DNA of 64,000 nucleotides from DSQQ01 sp964443075 (GCA_964443075.1 CAYUCB010000002.1:1-64000), one strand, 5' to 3'; counted from the stretch's first letter, positions 16,609 through 25,402 are shown. Notes: generated by a model not told the origin, from the sequence alone. A program made the numbers and translations.

Positions 16609-17994
16609 ATGCTCGTTATCATCAGCGATCTACACCTAACCGATGGCACATCGGGTGAAACCATCAAAGAAGGCGCGTTTCGGGTTTTTCGCTCGCGGCT
16701 GCGCGATATGGCTTACGATGCCTCGTGGCGGCCCGGCGGCAAATACCGCCCCATCGAATCGCTTGATTTACTGCTGCTGGGCGATATTTTGGATGTTATC
16801 CGCTCCTCACGCTGGCTGGATGAAAAGCCAGGTGGCCAGGTCAGGCCGTGGGACGACCCGCACAGCCAACCCTTCATTGATAAAGTAGCCGCCATTAATC
16901 AGGCCATCCTGGCTCAAAACGCCGGTTCGCTGGCCGTATTAAAAGGCTTACACGATGGTGAAACCATTACCCTGCCCCCGGCGACCGTCAACGGCGAACC
17001 GGCCAACGTGCGCTGGGAACCAGATTCGCCGGGGCGGGTGCCGGTAAAAGTACGTCTCCATTATATGGTGGGCAACCACGATTGGTTTTATCACCTGCCC
17101 GGCCCGGCCTATAATGCCCTGCGGCAGAGCGTGGTTGAAGCCGTCGGCCTGACTACCCCGGCCAACCAGCCCTTTCCTCATGACCCTGCCGAGTCGCCCG
17201 CCATGCTCGACCTATTCCGGCAGCACCGGGTTTTTGCCCGGCACGGCGATATTTTTGACCCCTACAATTACGATGACAACCGTAACGCCGCCTCTTTGGG
17301 CGACGCGGTGGTGGTCGAATTGCTCAGCCGGTTTGCCACCGAAATAAAAAACCGCCTGGGCGAAGAACTGCCTCCGGCCTGCATAGAGGGCCTGCGCGAA
17401 ATTGATAACGTGCGCCCCAACCTGCTCGTGCCGGTTTGGCTTAACGGCCTGCTGCAACGCACCGTCTGGGATCCGGATCTGGGCGATGCCATCAAACGGG
17501 TCTGGGATAACCTGGCCGATGAGTTTATCCACCTGCCCTTTGTGCGGCAGCACGATACCGCCAGCCTGTTCGATTCGGTGGACACGCTGGAATGGGCTTT
17601 GAAGTTTTCTAAAGGCATTTCTATTCAGCAAGCCAGCCAGGTGGTGGCCTGGATGCAAGAAAAACTGGGCAGCAGGTCAACCAGCTCTTATAAAAATGCC
17701 ATTAGCGAACCCACCTTTAAAGACCGCAGCACCCGCTTTATTGTGCACGGTCACACCCATCGCCAGGAGGTGGTGCCGCTGGATATTTACCAATCCAACC
17801 TGCGCAGCCGGGCGGTTCAACAAATTTATTTTAACTCCGGCACCTGGCGACAGGTACATGAGTTGGCCCGTTTTCGGCCCTCGCAGCTAGAATTTTTGGG
17901 CTACCACGTAATGACCCACCTGGCCTTTTTTAAAGACGACGAGCGGCGCGGCCGGCCCTTTGAAGCCTGGTCGGGGGTACTGGCTCCAGAGTGA
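16609..17994 (+). CDS. Large metallophosphoesterase
   Basis: 461 residues. Metal motifs are in canonical order: ISDLHLTDG (residues 5-13), LLGDILDVI (about 60), YMVGNHDWFYHL (about 148), ARHGDIFDPYNYDDN and FIVHGHTHRQEVVPL (about 378). Long inserts between motifs make it much larger than YfcE-type enzymes and suggest a multi-domain or specialised phosphodiesterase. GGGAGGCAACG before the ATG is a good ribosome site, so the frame upstream to 16537 is left out. Substrate unknown. Confidence 0.82.
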   Translation: MLVIISDLHLTDGTSGETIKEGAFRVFRSRLRDMAYDASWRPGGKYRPIESLDLLLLGDILDVIRSSRWLDEKPGGQVRPWDDPHSQPFIDKVAAINQAILAQNAGSLAVLKGLHDGETITLPPATVNGEPANVRWEPDSPGRVPVKVRLHYMVGNHDWFYHLPGPAYNALRQSVVEAVGLTTPANQPFPHDPAESPAMLDLFRQHRVFARHGDIFDPYNYDDNRNAASLGDAVVVELLSRFATEIKNRLGEELPPACIEGLREIDNVRPNLLVPVWLNGLLQRTVWDPDLGDAIKRVWDNLADEFIHLPFVRQHDTASLFDSVDTLEWALKFSKGISIQQASQVVAWMQEKLGSRSTSSYKNAISEPTFKDRSTRFIVHGHTHRQEVVPLDIYQSNLRSRAVQQIYFNSGTWRQVHELARFRPSQLEFLGYHVMTHLAFFKDDERRGRPFEAWSGVLAPE

Positions 17995-18021
17995 GCAGTT
18001 ATCAAAGAATTGAGTAACTAA

Positions 18022-18141
18022 TAGAGTTGTTCCCTTTTAAGCAAAAACAGGTGACAGTCACTTAAAATGGCCCAATGCAACCCAATAATTGTACCAAAAG
18101 TGACTGTCACCTCAACCTAAATTTATTAGGGAACAACTCTA
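18022..18141. mobile_element. MITE-like palindromic element with TA ends
   Basis: The ends GAGTTGTTCCC (18024-18034) and GGGAACAACTC (18129-18139) are perfect inverted repeats bordered by TA on both sides, as expected for a TA-targeting (Tc1/mariner or IS630-like) MITE. A second perfect inner inverted repeat, AGGTGACAGTCACTT (18049-18063) with 18098-18112, lies inside. It codes for nothing. The right end touches the ATG of the next gene. A related end occurs at 34725. Confidence 0.65.
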
Positions 18142-18672
18142 ATGGAGAACTTGCACTTAACGGATAAAACATTTCCAGAAAATATTTTACGAGATATCCA
18201 GACAATTGAGAAAATCTTGCTTTATCATGGGGCCACAAAAGTTATCTTATATGGTTCGATGGCCAGAGGGGATTATAGGGCTGAGTCAGATATTGATATT
18301 TGCGTTGAAGGATTGCCCAGCAAAAACTACTTTCGAGCCTTTGCCGAATGTATGATGCAAACTCAGCGGCCTATGAGTGTTCTGGATTTTGCCAATACTT
18401 ATGGCTACCTCAGAGAAAGAATTTTAGAGGAGGGGAAAATAATCGCCATGAATGTAACCAAGTTAAGAGAAGAAATTGAGTTTGGTTTAGAAAATTTAGA
18501 CAGAATCTATTCAAACATTGTGAGATTTTCTCAACAAGATACTTCAACTGACCTTGTGGTAGCTGCGTTAACTTATGAGTGTTTTGGATATTACAACGCA
18601 ATTGAGCACTTAATGATTAGATTTTTAAAATATTTAGAAACTGAGGCCCCGGCCGGGCAATTTTCTCTATAG
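18142..18672 (+). CDS. MNT nucleotidyltransferase antitoxin running into a broken HepT
   Basis: Residues 1-102 are a minimal nucleotidyltransferase (MNT) domain with VILYGSMARGDYRAESDIDICV, that is GSxARG...DxD, the catalytic metal and nucleotide site. In HepT-MNT pairs the MNT protein AMPylates and silences the HEPN RNase. The frame continues without a stop into the first 74 residues of a HepT-like domain and ends at a TAG caused by a frameshift. ATG 18142 lies right at the end of a MITE, so its native promoter may have been replaced. I cannot tell whether the fusion is original or arose by loss of the MNT stop. Confidence 0.7.
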   Translation: MENLHLTDKTFPENILRDIQTIEKILLYHGATKVILYGSMARGDYRAESDIDICVEGLPSKNYFRAFAECMMQTQRPMSVLDFANTYGYLRERILEEGKIIAMNVTKLREEIEFGLENLDRIYSNIVRFSQQDTSTDLVVAALTYECFGYYNAIEHLMIRFLKYLETEAPAGQFSL

Positions 18673-18900
18673 AGACACTCTGCGAAATTTTTATGAGGTA
18701 ACAAAAAGTAAGGGGGTTGAAATTGACCTCAAACTTTCCACTGTTATCCAAAGTTTAATGGCCTTTCGACATGTAGCCACAAAAATTTACGGTTTTTAGT
18801 CGATTGGGACAAACTTAAGGTAATCATTAACGATATCCAACAAAACCATGTAAATATTAAGCAACTTTTTGTTAGTATTTTAGCTGCATTAAGCTCATAA
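18448..18900 (+). pseudogene. HepT-like HEPN RNase toxin, two frameshifts
   Basis: Three frames join into one HepT-like protein. From ATG 18448, NVTKLREEIEFGLENLDRIY runs to PAGQFS. After a shift near 18665 it continues YRDTLRNFYEVTKSKG... SLMAFRHVATKIYGF. After a second shift in the T-run near 18800 it ends LVDWDKLKVIINDIQQNHV... AALSS at 18900. The segment FRHVATKIYGFLVDWDKL matches the HEPN catalytic R-x4-6-H region and its usual flank. The two 1-base lesions make the toxin inactive unless they are assembly errors; the second sits in a homopolymer. Confidence 0.7.
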
Positions 18901-18932
18901 GTAAGCTAAGGTACTCGGTTACAACTCATATA

Positions 18933-19406
18933 ATGCAAAGCAAACCAGTTAAAGATAGCCAAATTACGGTGAGCCAACTCATGCTGCCGCAGCACGCCAA
19001 CCCCTATGGACACGTCCACGGCGGCGAAATTGTCAAACTGGCCGACGAAGCCGGGGCGCTGGCGGCCATGCGCCACGCTCGCCTCCCGGTTGTCACCCTG
19101 GCGATTGACTCGATGACCTTTCACTCGCCGGTGTAGGTGGGCGACCTGGTTTCGTTAAGCGCCCAACTCACCTGGGTGGGCCGCACCTCGCTCGAAGCGG
19201 AAGTGCGGGTCACGGCTGAAAACCCCATTACCGGCCATGCCATTGATACCCACACCGCCTATTTTGTCTACGTAGCCCTGGACGAAGATAAACGCCCCAC
19301 CACAGTCCCCCCACTGCTGCTGGAAACCGAGGCCGAGCGCCGCCGCTGGGCCGAGGCCGAACAGCGCCGCCAACACCGGTTGGAGCGGCAAAAGCACCAA
19401 GGGTAA
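18933..19406 (+). pseudogene. Hotdog-fold acyl-CoA thioesterase with in-frame TAG
   Basis: The two halves 18933-19136 and 19137-19406 are in the same frame, parted only by TAG at 19134-19136. Together they give a YciA/acyl-CoA hydrolase-like protein: QLMLPQHANPYGHVHGGEIVKLADEAGALAA contains the hotdog active site (Asn/His-Gly-Gly plus Asp), then IDSMTFHSPV-stop-VGDLVSLSAQLTWVGRTSLE. Many homologues have a Gln or Arg at the stop position, so a CAG-to-TAG change is the simplest cause. The C-terminal tail ERRRWAEAEQRRQHRLERQ is charged. It is likely inactive unless the stop is read through. Confidence 0.8.
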
Positions 19407-19472
19407 CGAAATATGGAGTCCAAAAGTATAGCTTTTGGACTCCGGCGAACCTATTTTCGGAGGCAATTTAAG

Positions 19473-19745
19473 ATGAATATTCCATACACCAGCGAATTGT
19501 TTGAAGAAGAGGGGCAAATTGTATCGTTTTGCCCCGAGTTGAACGTGTCCAGTTTTGGTGATACCCCGGCTGAAGCTTTGGCAGCGCTCCAAGAAGCGGT
19601 GGCCCTTTTCTTAGAAGAATGTCGACTCATGGGTACGCTAGAATTTGTTTTGGAAGAAGCTGGCTATCGTCAGGAACCGACAACCCTAAAATGGATACCA
19701 CGCCAACCTATCCAGATTAACCGGTTGGAGGTTTCTTTTGCCTAA
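19473..19745 (+). CDS. hicB: HicB-family antitoxin
   Basis: 90 residues with the HicB partial RNase-H-like fold: IPYTSELFEEEGQIVSFCPELNVSSFGDTPAEALAALQEAVALFLEE. CGGAGG upstream of ATG 19473 decides the start over the open frame to 19413. The C-terminal part (RQEPTTLKWIPRQPIQINRLEV) carries no clear DNA-binding domain. The stop overlaps hicA by 8 bases. HicB binds and neutralises HicA and usually represses the operon. Confidence 0.85.
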   Translation: MNIPYTSELFEEEGQIVSFCPELNVSSFGDTPAEALAALQEAVALFLEECRLMGTLEFVLEEAGYRQEPTTLKWIPRQPIQINRLEVSFA

Positions 19746-19974
19746 AATCACCTCGATTGATTATCGCACCCTGATTCGAATATTTGAATTGGATGGCTTT
19801 ACCATTAGCCGCCAGAGAGGCGACCATATCGTAATGACCAAACCGGGAATACCTCGTCCGGTTGTCATTAAAACCAGTCCCCATCAGGTACCGATAACGC
19901 ATATTCGCACCAATTTAACCACTGCCGGAATAAGTCGGGAACGATACTTTGAATTGTTGGAACAGGTTAAATAA
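19738..19974 (+). CDS. hicA: HicA-family toxin, mRNA interferase
   Basis: 78 residues, TTG start at 19738 with GGAGG 6-7 bases upstream, overlapping hicB. The double-stranded-RNA-binding-like fold is visible: DYRTLIRIFELDGFTISRQRGDHIVMTKPG with the catalytic His in RGDHIVM, then VPITHIRTNLTTAGISRERYFELL. It is intact, whereas the neighbouring toxin locus and thioesterase are broken. The B-then-A order is less common than hicA-first. Confidence 0.88.
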   Translation: MPKITSIDYRTLIRIFELDGFTISRQRGDHIVMTKPGIPRPVVIKTSPHQVPITHIRTNLTTAGISRERYFELLEQVK

Positions 19975-19986
19975 CAGAAAGTTAAC

Positions 19987-20160
19987 ATGCTACCGATAAC
20001 CACAAACACCCTATTCTACGGCGACAACCTGATAATTTTGCGCGACTACCTGGATAACGACAGCGTTGACCTGATTTACCTCGACCCGCCCTTCAACTCC
20101 AATCGCTCCTACAATGTTTTGTTTAAAGATGAAACAAAAATAAACTCAAATGACAAGTGA
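19987..20160 (+). pseudogene. 5' fragment of a site-specific DNA methyltransferase
   Basis: A 57-codon frame, LPITTNTLFYGDNLIILRDY... VDLIYLDPPFNSNRSYNVLFKDE, carries the amino-methyltransferase motif IV DPPF in its usual N-terminal setting. After KDE the match ends and the frame stops 8 codons later (TKINSNDK). The rest of a protein several hundred residues long is missing. It starts 12 bases after hicA and ends 33 bases before an unrelated hydrolase, which points to a deletion junction near 20135. Confidence 0.8.
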
Positions 20161-20193
20161 CATCCGGTTAGGGTAACAGCTAAACCGCTATAA

Positions 20194-21120
20194 ATGAGCA
20201 ACATGCCTGACGCCAAGAAACAAACTAAACCTGCTGGCTCTGGTTGCCTAAAAGCCATTGTTATTGTCCTGTCCTCAGCGGGGGTAACAATTTTTTTGGT
20301 GATGGCTTGTGTTATCTGCATCCACGTTATTGCCGCCACTACCCCCCTCAGAAACAAATATATCAGCCACCCGGATGGGTTGACCTACCAGGATATTACC
20401 CTGATCACCAGCGACGAATATCACATATCAGCCTGGTACGTACCAGGGACTCGCCCCGAAGCGGTGATTTTGGTGCATGGCATCCACGCCAACCGCGATT
20501 TTTTACTGCCCCAGGCCCTGATGTTGACTCAGGCCGGTTACCACCTAATCATGCTGGACATGCGGGGGCATGGCCGCAGCGAGGGTATCCAACTGACCTA
20601 CGGGTATAAAGAGGCCCTAGACGTGGTGGCTGCCGTAGATTATCTGGCGGCGATACCAGACATCAAACATATTGGCGTTCTGGGCCACTCTCTGGGGGGA
20701 GCGGCAGCGGTCAGGGCAGCCGGGCTTGACCCCCGCATCGAAGCTATTATTATCCAGAGTAGTTTCAGCAGCCTGGCCCGGGTAGTGGATGAACGATTTG
20801 ATAAGAGCATGGTTTTACCCAAACAGCCATTTGCTCCGGTGATTATCGCCCTGGCCGAGCTAAAAACAGACGCCAGTATGTCGGTGGTTGATTCGGCCCG
20901 CACCCTGGCAACGATGCCGCCGCGCCCGGTCTTGCTCATTCACGGCGCTGATGATACCTTTTTGCCGGTACACCACGCCCAGCAAATGTTTGACGCCGCC
21001 AGAGAGCCAAAAGAGTTCTTTTTCATCAGCGGCGTAGGCCACGGCAACCCCATGGTAGGCCACGAAGCCGAATATACGGAACGGGTTTTAACCTTCTTAA
21101 CCAAAGCTTTTGACCGCTGA
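20194..21120 (+). CDS. Membrane-anchored alpha/beta hydrolase
   Basis: 308 residues. A single hydrophobic segment at about 13-42 (AIVIVLSSAGVTIFLVMACV) anchors the protein, with the hydrolase domain probably outside. Catalytic features are the oxyanion-hole region VILVHGIHANR, RGHGRSEG, the nucleophile elbow LGHSLGGAAA (Ser about 169), Asp in IHGADDTFLPV and His in GVGHGNPM. This layout matches the YqkD/BEM46-like serine hydrolases of unknown substrate. It is not obviously co-transcribed with its neighbours, though a radical SAM gene follows after 61 bases. Confidence 0.85.
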   Translation: MSNMPDAKKQTKPAGSGCLKAIVIVLSSAGVTIFLVMACVICIHVIAATTPLRNKYISHPDGLTYQDITLITSDEYHISAWYVPGTRPEAVILVHGIHANRDFLLPQALMLTQAGYHLIMLDMRGHGRSEGIQLTYGYKEALDVVAAVDYLAAIPDIKHIGVLGHSLGGAAAVRAAGLDPRIEAIIIQSSFSSLARVVDERFDKSMVLPKQPFAPVIIALAELKTDASMSVVDSARTLATMPPRPVLLIHGADDTFLPVHHAQQMFDAAREPKEFFFISGVGHGNPMVGHEAEYTERVLTFLTKAFDR

Positions 21121-21181
21121 TTCCGCCGCTGCGCCTGGATGTTAAAATTGACCTCCTGGCAGAAAAATAAGGGTTTAAGGT

Positions 21182-22567
21182 ATGAACACAATCCCATCAA
21201 ATCAACTTAATCCATCCCAACTACGTCTCACCCTCATCTCCCCGCGGGGGCCGCTGTACCGCCACCGCACCGGGGCATGGAAAAAGTCGCTGCGTTATAT
21301 GCCGTTGACCCTCACCCACCTGGCTGGCCTGGTACCGCCGGAGATTAACGCCGACATCACCCTGGCGGACGAGGGCATTGAGGAAATTGACCGGGATATT
21401 GAGGCCGACCTCATCGGTATCAGCGCCATTACCGGCACGGCTCCCCGCTCTTACGAACTGGCCGACCAGTTCCGACGGCGGGGTATTCCGGTGGTGTTAG
21501 GCGGCGTCCACCCCACCCTACTGCCCGACGAGGCCCAACACCACGCCGACTCAATAGTAGTGGGCTACGCCGAAGAAAGCTGGCCGCAACTGCTGCGCGA
21601 TTTTACAGCCGGACAAATGCAGCCCCGCTACACCCAGTCGCCCAATCTCAGTCTGGCACACCTGCCCCTGCCCCGGCGCGACTTGCTACCGGGCAGCCGC
21701 TACACCATCACCCACACCATTGAAGCCACGCGCGGCTGTATCCACCCCTGCGATTTTTGCGTCGTGCCCACCGCCTGGGGCCGCCGCCCCTATCAGCGGC
21801 CCATTGGGGAAGTGGTGGACGAAATCCGCCAAATTGGAGCGCATCGCCTTATCTTTTTAGATCTCAATTTGATAGCTGATATCCCCTACGCGAAAGAACT
21901 CTTTACCGCCCTCATTCCCCTCAACCTGGCCTGGGGTGGCCTGGCTACCACCACCATCGCCAAAGATGATGAACTGCTCGACCTGGCCGCCCGCAGCGGA
22001 TGTCGCGGGTTGCTGCTGGGTTTTGAGTCCCTCTCGCCGCAATCGCTAGCCGAAACCCACAAAAAATTTAATCAACGCCAGGATTACTATCATGTGGCCC
22101 GCCAGCTTCATCAACGCGGCATCGGCATTATGGCCTGTTTTGTGTTTGGTTTTGACCACGATACCACCGACACCTTTGCCGAAACGGTCAACTTTGTGCA
22201 AGAAGCCAAGATTGACCTGCCCCGTTACGCGATTTTGACCCCCTTCCCCGGCACGCCCTTATTCGAGCGGCTCAAAGGCCAGGGCCGCATCCTCACCGAA
22301 GATTGGACGCTCTACGATGGTCAGCATGTGGTTTTTCAGCCCCACCCATTTAGCCCCGCCGAACTCCAGCGCCGCACCGAGTGGGCCTGGAAAAAAACCT
22401 ACAGTTATCGCTCAATCGCCAAGCGGCTGCTGGGGGCGCGTATCCAACTGCCCCTGGCAGTGGCGGCTAACCTGGGCTACCGCTTTTACGCCCATCACCT
22501 GCACAATTATTACAATTGCGATTGGTATTTACCCCAACCGGCCCTGGAACAAAGGATAGCGGTGTAG
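21182..22567 (+). CDS. B12-binding domain radical SAM protein
   Basis: 461 residues. The N-terminal Rossmann-like half (LTLISPRGPLYRHR..., DLIGISAITGTAPRSYELA, VVLGGVHPTLLPDEA) resembles the cobalamin-binding domain without the DxHxxG motif typical of base-off binding. The radical SAM cluster motif is CIHPCDFCVVP (CxxxCxxC) near residue 187. Then come GVLLGFES-type substrate strands and a C-terminal region around YRFYAHHLHNYYNC. Chemistry could be methylation or ring formation; no partner gene identifies it. AAGG lies 9 bases before the ATG. It is less similar to the pair at 59-63 kb than they are to each other. Confidence 0.85.
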   Translation: MNTIPSNQLNPSQLRLTLISPRGPLYRHRTGAWKKSLRYMPLTLTHLAGLVPPEINADITLADEGIEEIDRDIEADLIGISAITGTAPRSYELADQFRRRGIPVVLGGVHPTLLPDEAQHHADSIVVGYAEESWPQLLRDFTAGQMQPRYTQSPNLSLAHLPLPRRDLLPGSRYTITHTIEATRGCIHPCDFCVVPTAWGRRPYQRPIGEVVDEIRQIGAHRLIFLDLNLIADIPYAKELFTALIPLNLAWGGLATTTIAKDDELLDLAARSGCRGLLLGFESLSPQSLAETHKKFNQRQDYYHVARQLHQRGIGIMACFVFGFDHDTTDTFAETVNFVQEAKIDLPRYAILTPFPGTPLFERLKGQGRILTEDWTLYDGQHVVFQPHPFSPAELQRRTEWAWKKTYSYRSIAKRLLGARIQLPLAVAANLGYRFYAHHLHNYYNCDWYLPQPALEQRIAV

Positions 22568-22849
22568 CTAGGGGCAATCACCTAACCCGGATAAGCCGGA
22601 ACAAAAAAGAGAATAGACAGGATTTACAAGATTAACAAAATTTTTAAAATTTAGTCCTGAAACCCCTGCGGTAGGTCCTGTCTAGTTTTCTTACCCAATG
22701 TACAACGATTCAACGGCTGAGTTACTAAAAACCTAAGATTTTATAGTAGACCCTGATTTTCAAGATCTTTTAGAACTGAACAGCCCTGGCTTATCCTATG
22801 GGCTGAGTGAGTATTATTTTATCAAAAGTAAAAATTAAAAGAGGTATTC

Positions 22850-24292
22850 ATGAAACCCAACTTAAAACTACGTTATCTCCTCCCCGTCAGCATCATTGCT
22901 GTTATCATTGCTTTCACCATCGCCCAACCGGCGCTGGCCGCTTCGACCGAGCCAACGGTTAAATTGCCGCTCTGGTCAATCATTCCCTTTGCCGGGTTAC
23001 TGCTTACCATTGGCGTGATGTCCTTTATTGTGGCAAATTTTCCCCACAACCGGGTGGGACATCTGTGGGAAAATAACAACAACAAACTAATGATTGCCTT
23101 GTTATGGAGCCTGCCGGTTATTCTGCTGCTGGCTACTTACGGCGTCTGGCAACCATTGTGGCACAGCCTGGAAGATTACTTCTCGTTTATTGTGCTGCTG
23201 TTTGCCCTGTTTGTTATTTCCGGGGCCGTTTACCTGGAAGGCGACTTAAAAGCCACCCCCTGGGTTAACGTGGGCTTTCTGTCCATTGGAGCGGTCATCG
23301 CCAACCTCATCGGCACTACCGGGGCCAGCGTGCTATTGATACGGCCGATGCTCAGAACCAACTCAGAACGCACCCATACCAGCCACATTCCGGTCTTTTT
23401 CATTTTTCTGGTCAGCAACATTGGCGGCAGTTTGCTGCCCATTGGCGACCCGCCCCTCTTTTTGGGCTATCTTAAAGGCGTGCCTTTTTTCTGGACGCTC
23501 AACCTGCTAGGCCCCTGGCTAGTGGCAGTGCTGCTACTCCTGGTTATCTTTTTTATCTGGGATAGCCGCAGTTATAAAAAGGAATCCGCTTACAGCTTAA
23601 AGCTGGACACGCAAGAATATCAACCCTTAAAAATCAAAGGCGGCATCAACTTTTTGTGGCTGGCCGGGGTGCTGCTGGCGGTTATTTTAATTACCCCCAA
23701 TAATTTAGCCGCCTGGGGTTTTTCTGAAGGGCCGCTTAAATTTTTGCGCGAATATATCATGCTGGCCATGGCAGGGCTGTCGTTTCTAACCGCGCCGCTT
23801 AAATCTGAAACCCGCCACAAGAATAACTTTACCTTTGCCCCCATCATTGAGGTGGCCTACCTGTTTATCGGCATTTTCCTCGCCATGATTCCAGCCCTGG
23901 AAATTTTACGGGTCGAAGGGGCTTCGTTAGGGGTTGACCAGCCCTGGCATTTTTTCTGGGCCACCGGTGCGCTCTCCTCGGTGCTGGATAACGCTCCCAC
24001 TTACCTTACCTTCCTCTCGTTGGCCCAGGGGTTAGTAGCGGCCCACCCGGCTTTACAGGTTCCGCCCGAACTGGCCGGGATAGGCGTTACCCCACAATAC
24101 CTGGCGGCTATCTCATTGGGAGCGGTGTTTATGGGGGCCAACACCTACATCGGCAACGGGCCAAACTTTATGGTTAAAGCCATCGCCGAAGAGTGGGGCT
24201 ATAAAATGCCGGATTTCTTTTCTTATATCCTCAAATATTCACTGCCCATCCTGATTCCGGTGTTTATTGTGATTACCCTTATTTTTACTTAA
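22850..24292 (+). CDS. Sodium:proton antiporter of the NhaD/ArsB-like superfamily
   Basis: 480 residues with about 11-13 membrane segments. The N-terminus (LRYLLPVSIIAVIIAFTIAQPALAAS) looks like a cleavable signal sequence. Diagnostic pieces of the ion-transporter superfamily are NLIGTTGASVLLIRPML and SNIGGSLLPIGDPPLFLGYL in the first half and SSVLDNAPTYLTFL and GANTYIGNGPNFMVKAIAEEWG in the second, the paired re-entrant regions. It likely exports Na+ in exchange for H+; citrate or another anion is an alternative. AAGAGG precedes the ATG. The 282-base upstream gap shows no gene. Confidence 0.82.
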   Translation: MKPNLKLRYLLPVSIIAVIIAFTIAQPALAASTEPTVKLPLWSIIPFAGLLLTIGVMSFIVANFPHNRVGHLWENNNNKLMIALLWSLPVILLLATYGVWQPLWHSLEDYFSFIVLLFALFVISGAVYLEGDLKATPWVNVGFLSIGAVIANLIGTTGASVLLIRPMLRTNSERTHTSHIPVFFIFLVSNIGGSLLPIGDPPLFLGYLKGVPFFWTLNLLGPWLVAVLLLLVIFFIWDSRSYKKESAYSLKLDTQEYQPLKIKGGINFLWLAGVLLAVILITPNNLAAWGFSEGPLKFLREYIMLAMAGLSFLTAPLKSETRHKNNFTFAPIIEVAYLFIGIFLAMIPALEILRVEGASLGVDQPWHFFWATGALSSVLDNAPTYLTFLSLAQGLVAAHPALQVPPELAGIGVTPQYLAAISLGAVFMGANTYIGNGPNFMVKAIAEEWGYKMPDFFSYILKYSLPILIPVFIVITLIFT

Positions 24293-24552
24293 TGAAGTAG
24301 GGAGTAAGGAGGAAGAAGTAAGAAGCAGGGAGTAAACAGTTGCTCCGCGTTTATGTCAGTGAACTCAAATTTGGACTATCATCGAGTTTTTGATCCATTT
24401 CATGAGCAGATAATGATTAGTTTTAGGGCTTACGCAGTTGGCCCCAAAAAGCTCGTTTTTGTAGGACAAATTAGCAATTTGTTATTGAGCTTCTTTCAGA
24501 GTTTTGACCTCTACAGGCGGATTATGGCTCGGTTTAAGCATTAATGCTGGGG

Positions 24553-25200
24553 TCACTGGCGTAAGGTGCTGATTGTTTTACGGAGGGATTGAAACAAGGG
24601 GCTTGCTTCATGGCGCGGTAAATTACCCAACCGCAGGGCAATAAACAAGTGCGGCTCTTTTGGCCCACAAGAAAGCCGCTTTAAGTTAGGGCCATATTGC
24701 TCCAAAAAAGGCTTAAACCGGGCCACCTGCCGGGCATCGAGGCAGCGATGGGCCATCACCAAGTTATGAGGGCCGTCGGTTAGCGTCCAGGGCAAGGCGG
24801 TTTCTTGCCTGATTTTTTGCAGAGCGCGGTTATCCGGCGACATTACCTCTAACTCGCCCCCAGGCGGCTGGCGCAGATTGCCCCGGATAATCAGCAAATC
24901 ACGCTGGCCCCGCAATATATTAATTAACCACACCGGCATTAAACCACGCGACTCAAGGACGTACATTATTTCAAGGCTTTGAAAGGGCGCATGGGGGCGC
25001 GATAGCACAAATCGCGCCCCGAAACGCATCGAACCAATCCAGTTAGCCTTTGTCCCCGCCGGGTCTCCCAAAGCCGACATGTCCTTATAGAGCCAGCGAT
25101 AGATTCGCCGGCTAAAGTAACGGCTGAAAGTTAAGGCAATAAAATACCACAAAACCAAAAACAGGCCAAGGCCGATAATAATAGTATATTCTGGAGCCAT
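24553..25200 (-). CDS. Uncharacterised single-pass membrane protein
   Basis: 215 residues. One N-terminal membrane helix (YTIIIGLGLFLVLWYFIAL, residues 5-23), then a basic stretch RYFSRRIYRWLYKD and a soluble domain probably in the cytoplasm. The domain contains MRFGARFVLSRPHAPFQSLEIMYVLESRG and a hydrophilic C-terminus. No family recognised. It lies immediately downstream of hppA on the same strand, but a terminator separates them. Confidence 0.6.
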   Translation of the reverse strand: MAPEYTIIIGLGLFLVLWYFIALTFSRYFSRRIYRWLYKDMSALGDPAGTKANWIGSMRFGARFVLSRPHAPFQSLEIMYVLESRGLMPVWLINILRGQRDLLIIRGNLRQPPGGELEVMSPDNRALQKIRQETALPWTLTDGPHNLVMAHRCLDARQVARFKPFLEQYGPNLKRLSCGPKEPHLFIALRLGNLPRHEASPLFQSLRKTISTLRQ

Positions 25201-25230
25201 TACTTTTTCCTGAACTTATCCTTTTTAGCC

Positions 25231-25310
25231 AGCCCATGCTTCGATACGCGCTTTGCCCCACTCAGGAGGCGCTGATAGCATTTTAAATAGGCCGCCGTAT
25301 CGAAGGAGGC
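25231..25310. repeat. CTTCGATACGCG/CTCAGGA repeat fragment
   Basis: GCTTCGATACGCGC followed by CCACTCAGGA, then GTATCGAAGG about 50 bases on. This is a degraded member of the dispersed CTTCGA family seen at five other places in the window. Confidence 0.6.
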
Positions 25311-25320
25311 AGGGTTACGC

Positions 25321-25374
25321 CTAAATAAAAGGCGACTTGTCTGACCAGCGCCAAAAGCCGCTCGACAAGTCGCC
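25321..25374 (-). terminator. Terminator of hppA
   Basis: On the minus strand GGCGACTTGTC pairs perfectly with GACAAGTCGCC over a 22-base loop and is followed by TTTTATTT. It begins about 30 bases after the hppA stop. Confidence 0.75.
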
Positions 25375-25402
25375 CTATCAGTTAATAACCTATTTAGTTA
25401 AA

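Noticed and set aside
24353..24544. 63-codon plus-strand frame
   Set aside because: Contains a GTAGGACAAATTAGCAATTTG repeat-like block, no ribosome site and no family resemblance.
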